In this document: positions 12,521-12,567 of the stretch, in pieces
How positions within the stretch are numbered: the first letter of the stretch is position 1
Layout of the letters: each line of letters begins with the position of its first letter
NCBI GenBank assembly: GCA_049509675.1
Contig: JBEKZQ010000216.1
Location: 1-12,567 of the forward strand
Direction of reading: 5' to 3'
Source of the DNA: JBEKZQ01 sp049509675
GTDB taxonomy: Bacteria > Planctomycetota > Planctomycetia > Pirellulales > Thermoguttaceae
DNA: 12,567 nt
Notes under the pieces: generated by a model
Databases searched by the model: none
What the model was told of the DNA's origin: nothing
What the model saw: the letters and a program-made list of their open reading frames with translations, nothing else
Program-made: the position numbers and the translations under genes

Positions 12521-12567
12521 AGCCCGAAGCGCCAGCGAGGGATTTACGGCAATTCTCCCTCGCTGGC
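12521..12567. repeat. Large inverted repeat truncated by the window edge
   Basis: GCCAGCGAGGGA (12531-12542) and TCCCTCGCTGGC (12556-12567) are perfect inverted 12-mers around a 13-base loop. The left arm continues outward as AGCCCGAAGC (12521-12530); if the right arm continues likewise beyond the window, the arms are 22 bases each. I recall AGCCCGAAGCG-CAGCGAGGG as a very common dispersed repeat of planctomycete genomes, without having checked. Confidence 0.65.

Larger units (their letters stand above)
12199..12567. other. Intergenic stretch rich in palindromic elements
   Basis: This stretch upstream of the minus-strand gene holds its promoter, a small hairpin (12299-12316), copy C of the CCCCTCTCCC repeat, and the left part of a larger inverted repeat at the window edge. 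The short frames that cross it are built partly from repeat sequence. One frame from ATG 12479 has a good AGGAGA (12467-12472) six bases before it and stays open to the end (MSVKSSARRSVPHTSPKRQR...), but half of it is repeat, so I do not call it a gene. Confidence 0.6.

Noticed and set aside
1..12567. CRISPR arrays, tRNA or rRNA genes, insertion-sequence transposases, prophage genes
   Set aside because: I saw no regularly spaced identical repeats, no cloverleaf-like sequence, and no transposase, integrase or phage-like protein in any frame.

Overview
The window is high-GC bacterial DNA that most resembles a Planctomycetota genome (Pirellulales-like). I base this on gene style, not on a search. 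The signs are repeated membrane-anchored PQQ-like beta-propellers that open with a WPxFRGPxG motif, an NHL propeller next to exported ferredoxins, a SYLF protein, and several short palindromic repeats of kinds I remember from planctomycete genomes. One of these repeats is inserted in frame inside a gene. A run of six Ns suggests a draft or metagenome assembly.

Region 1 (1-6500, + strand) is a tight six-gene cluster: PQQ-like propeller (5' end outside the window), membrane-anchored NHL propeller, 78-residue Cys-rich membrane peptide, Tat-exported polyferredoxin, NapH/NosR-like multi-pass Fe-S protein, and a second membrane-anchored PQQ-like propeller. The largest gap is 56 bases and two genes overlap by ATGA. 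The ferredoxin and NapH-like pair resembles the NapG/NapH quinol-dehydrogenase module, but no nitrate, nitrous oxide or other terminal reductase and no cytochrome is present in the window. The cluster therefore looks like an uncharacterised membrane-to-periplasm electron-transfer assembly built around propellers. This is the best candidate here for an undescribed system.

Region 2 (6501-6831) has no intact convincing gene. Directly after the last cluster stop, and in the same frame, it holds a stretch that looks like the C-terminal part of a NuoE-type [2Fe-2S] subunit. A repeat-flanked hairpin and a promoter-like pair of boxes follow.

Region 3 (6832-10822, + strand) contains a secreted SYLF/Ysc84-domain protein. 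After it comes a probable three-gene operon with clear ribosome binding sites: an exported YncE-type propeller and two class I SAM-dependent methyltransferases. The second methyltransferase is interrupted by the N gap at its active-site region.

Region 4 (10846-12198, - strand) encodes a 450-residue single-pass membrane protein whose C-terminal third looks like a papain-fold (NlpC/P60-type) domain. Its own promoter lies almost on top of its start codon. The final 369 bases contain three palindromic elements, the last of which is cut by the window edge.
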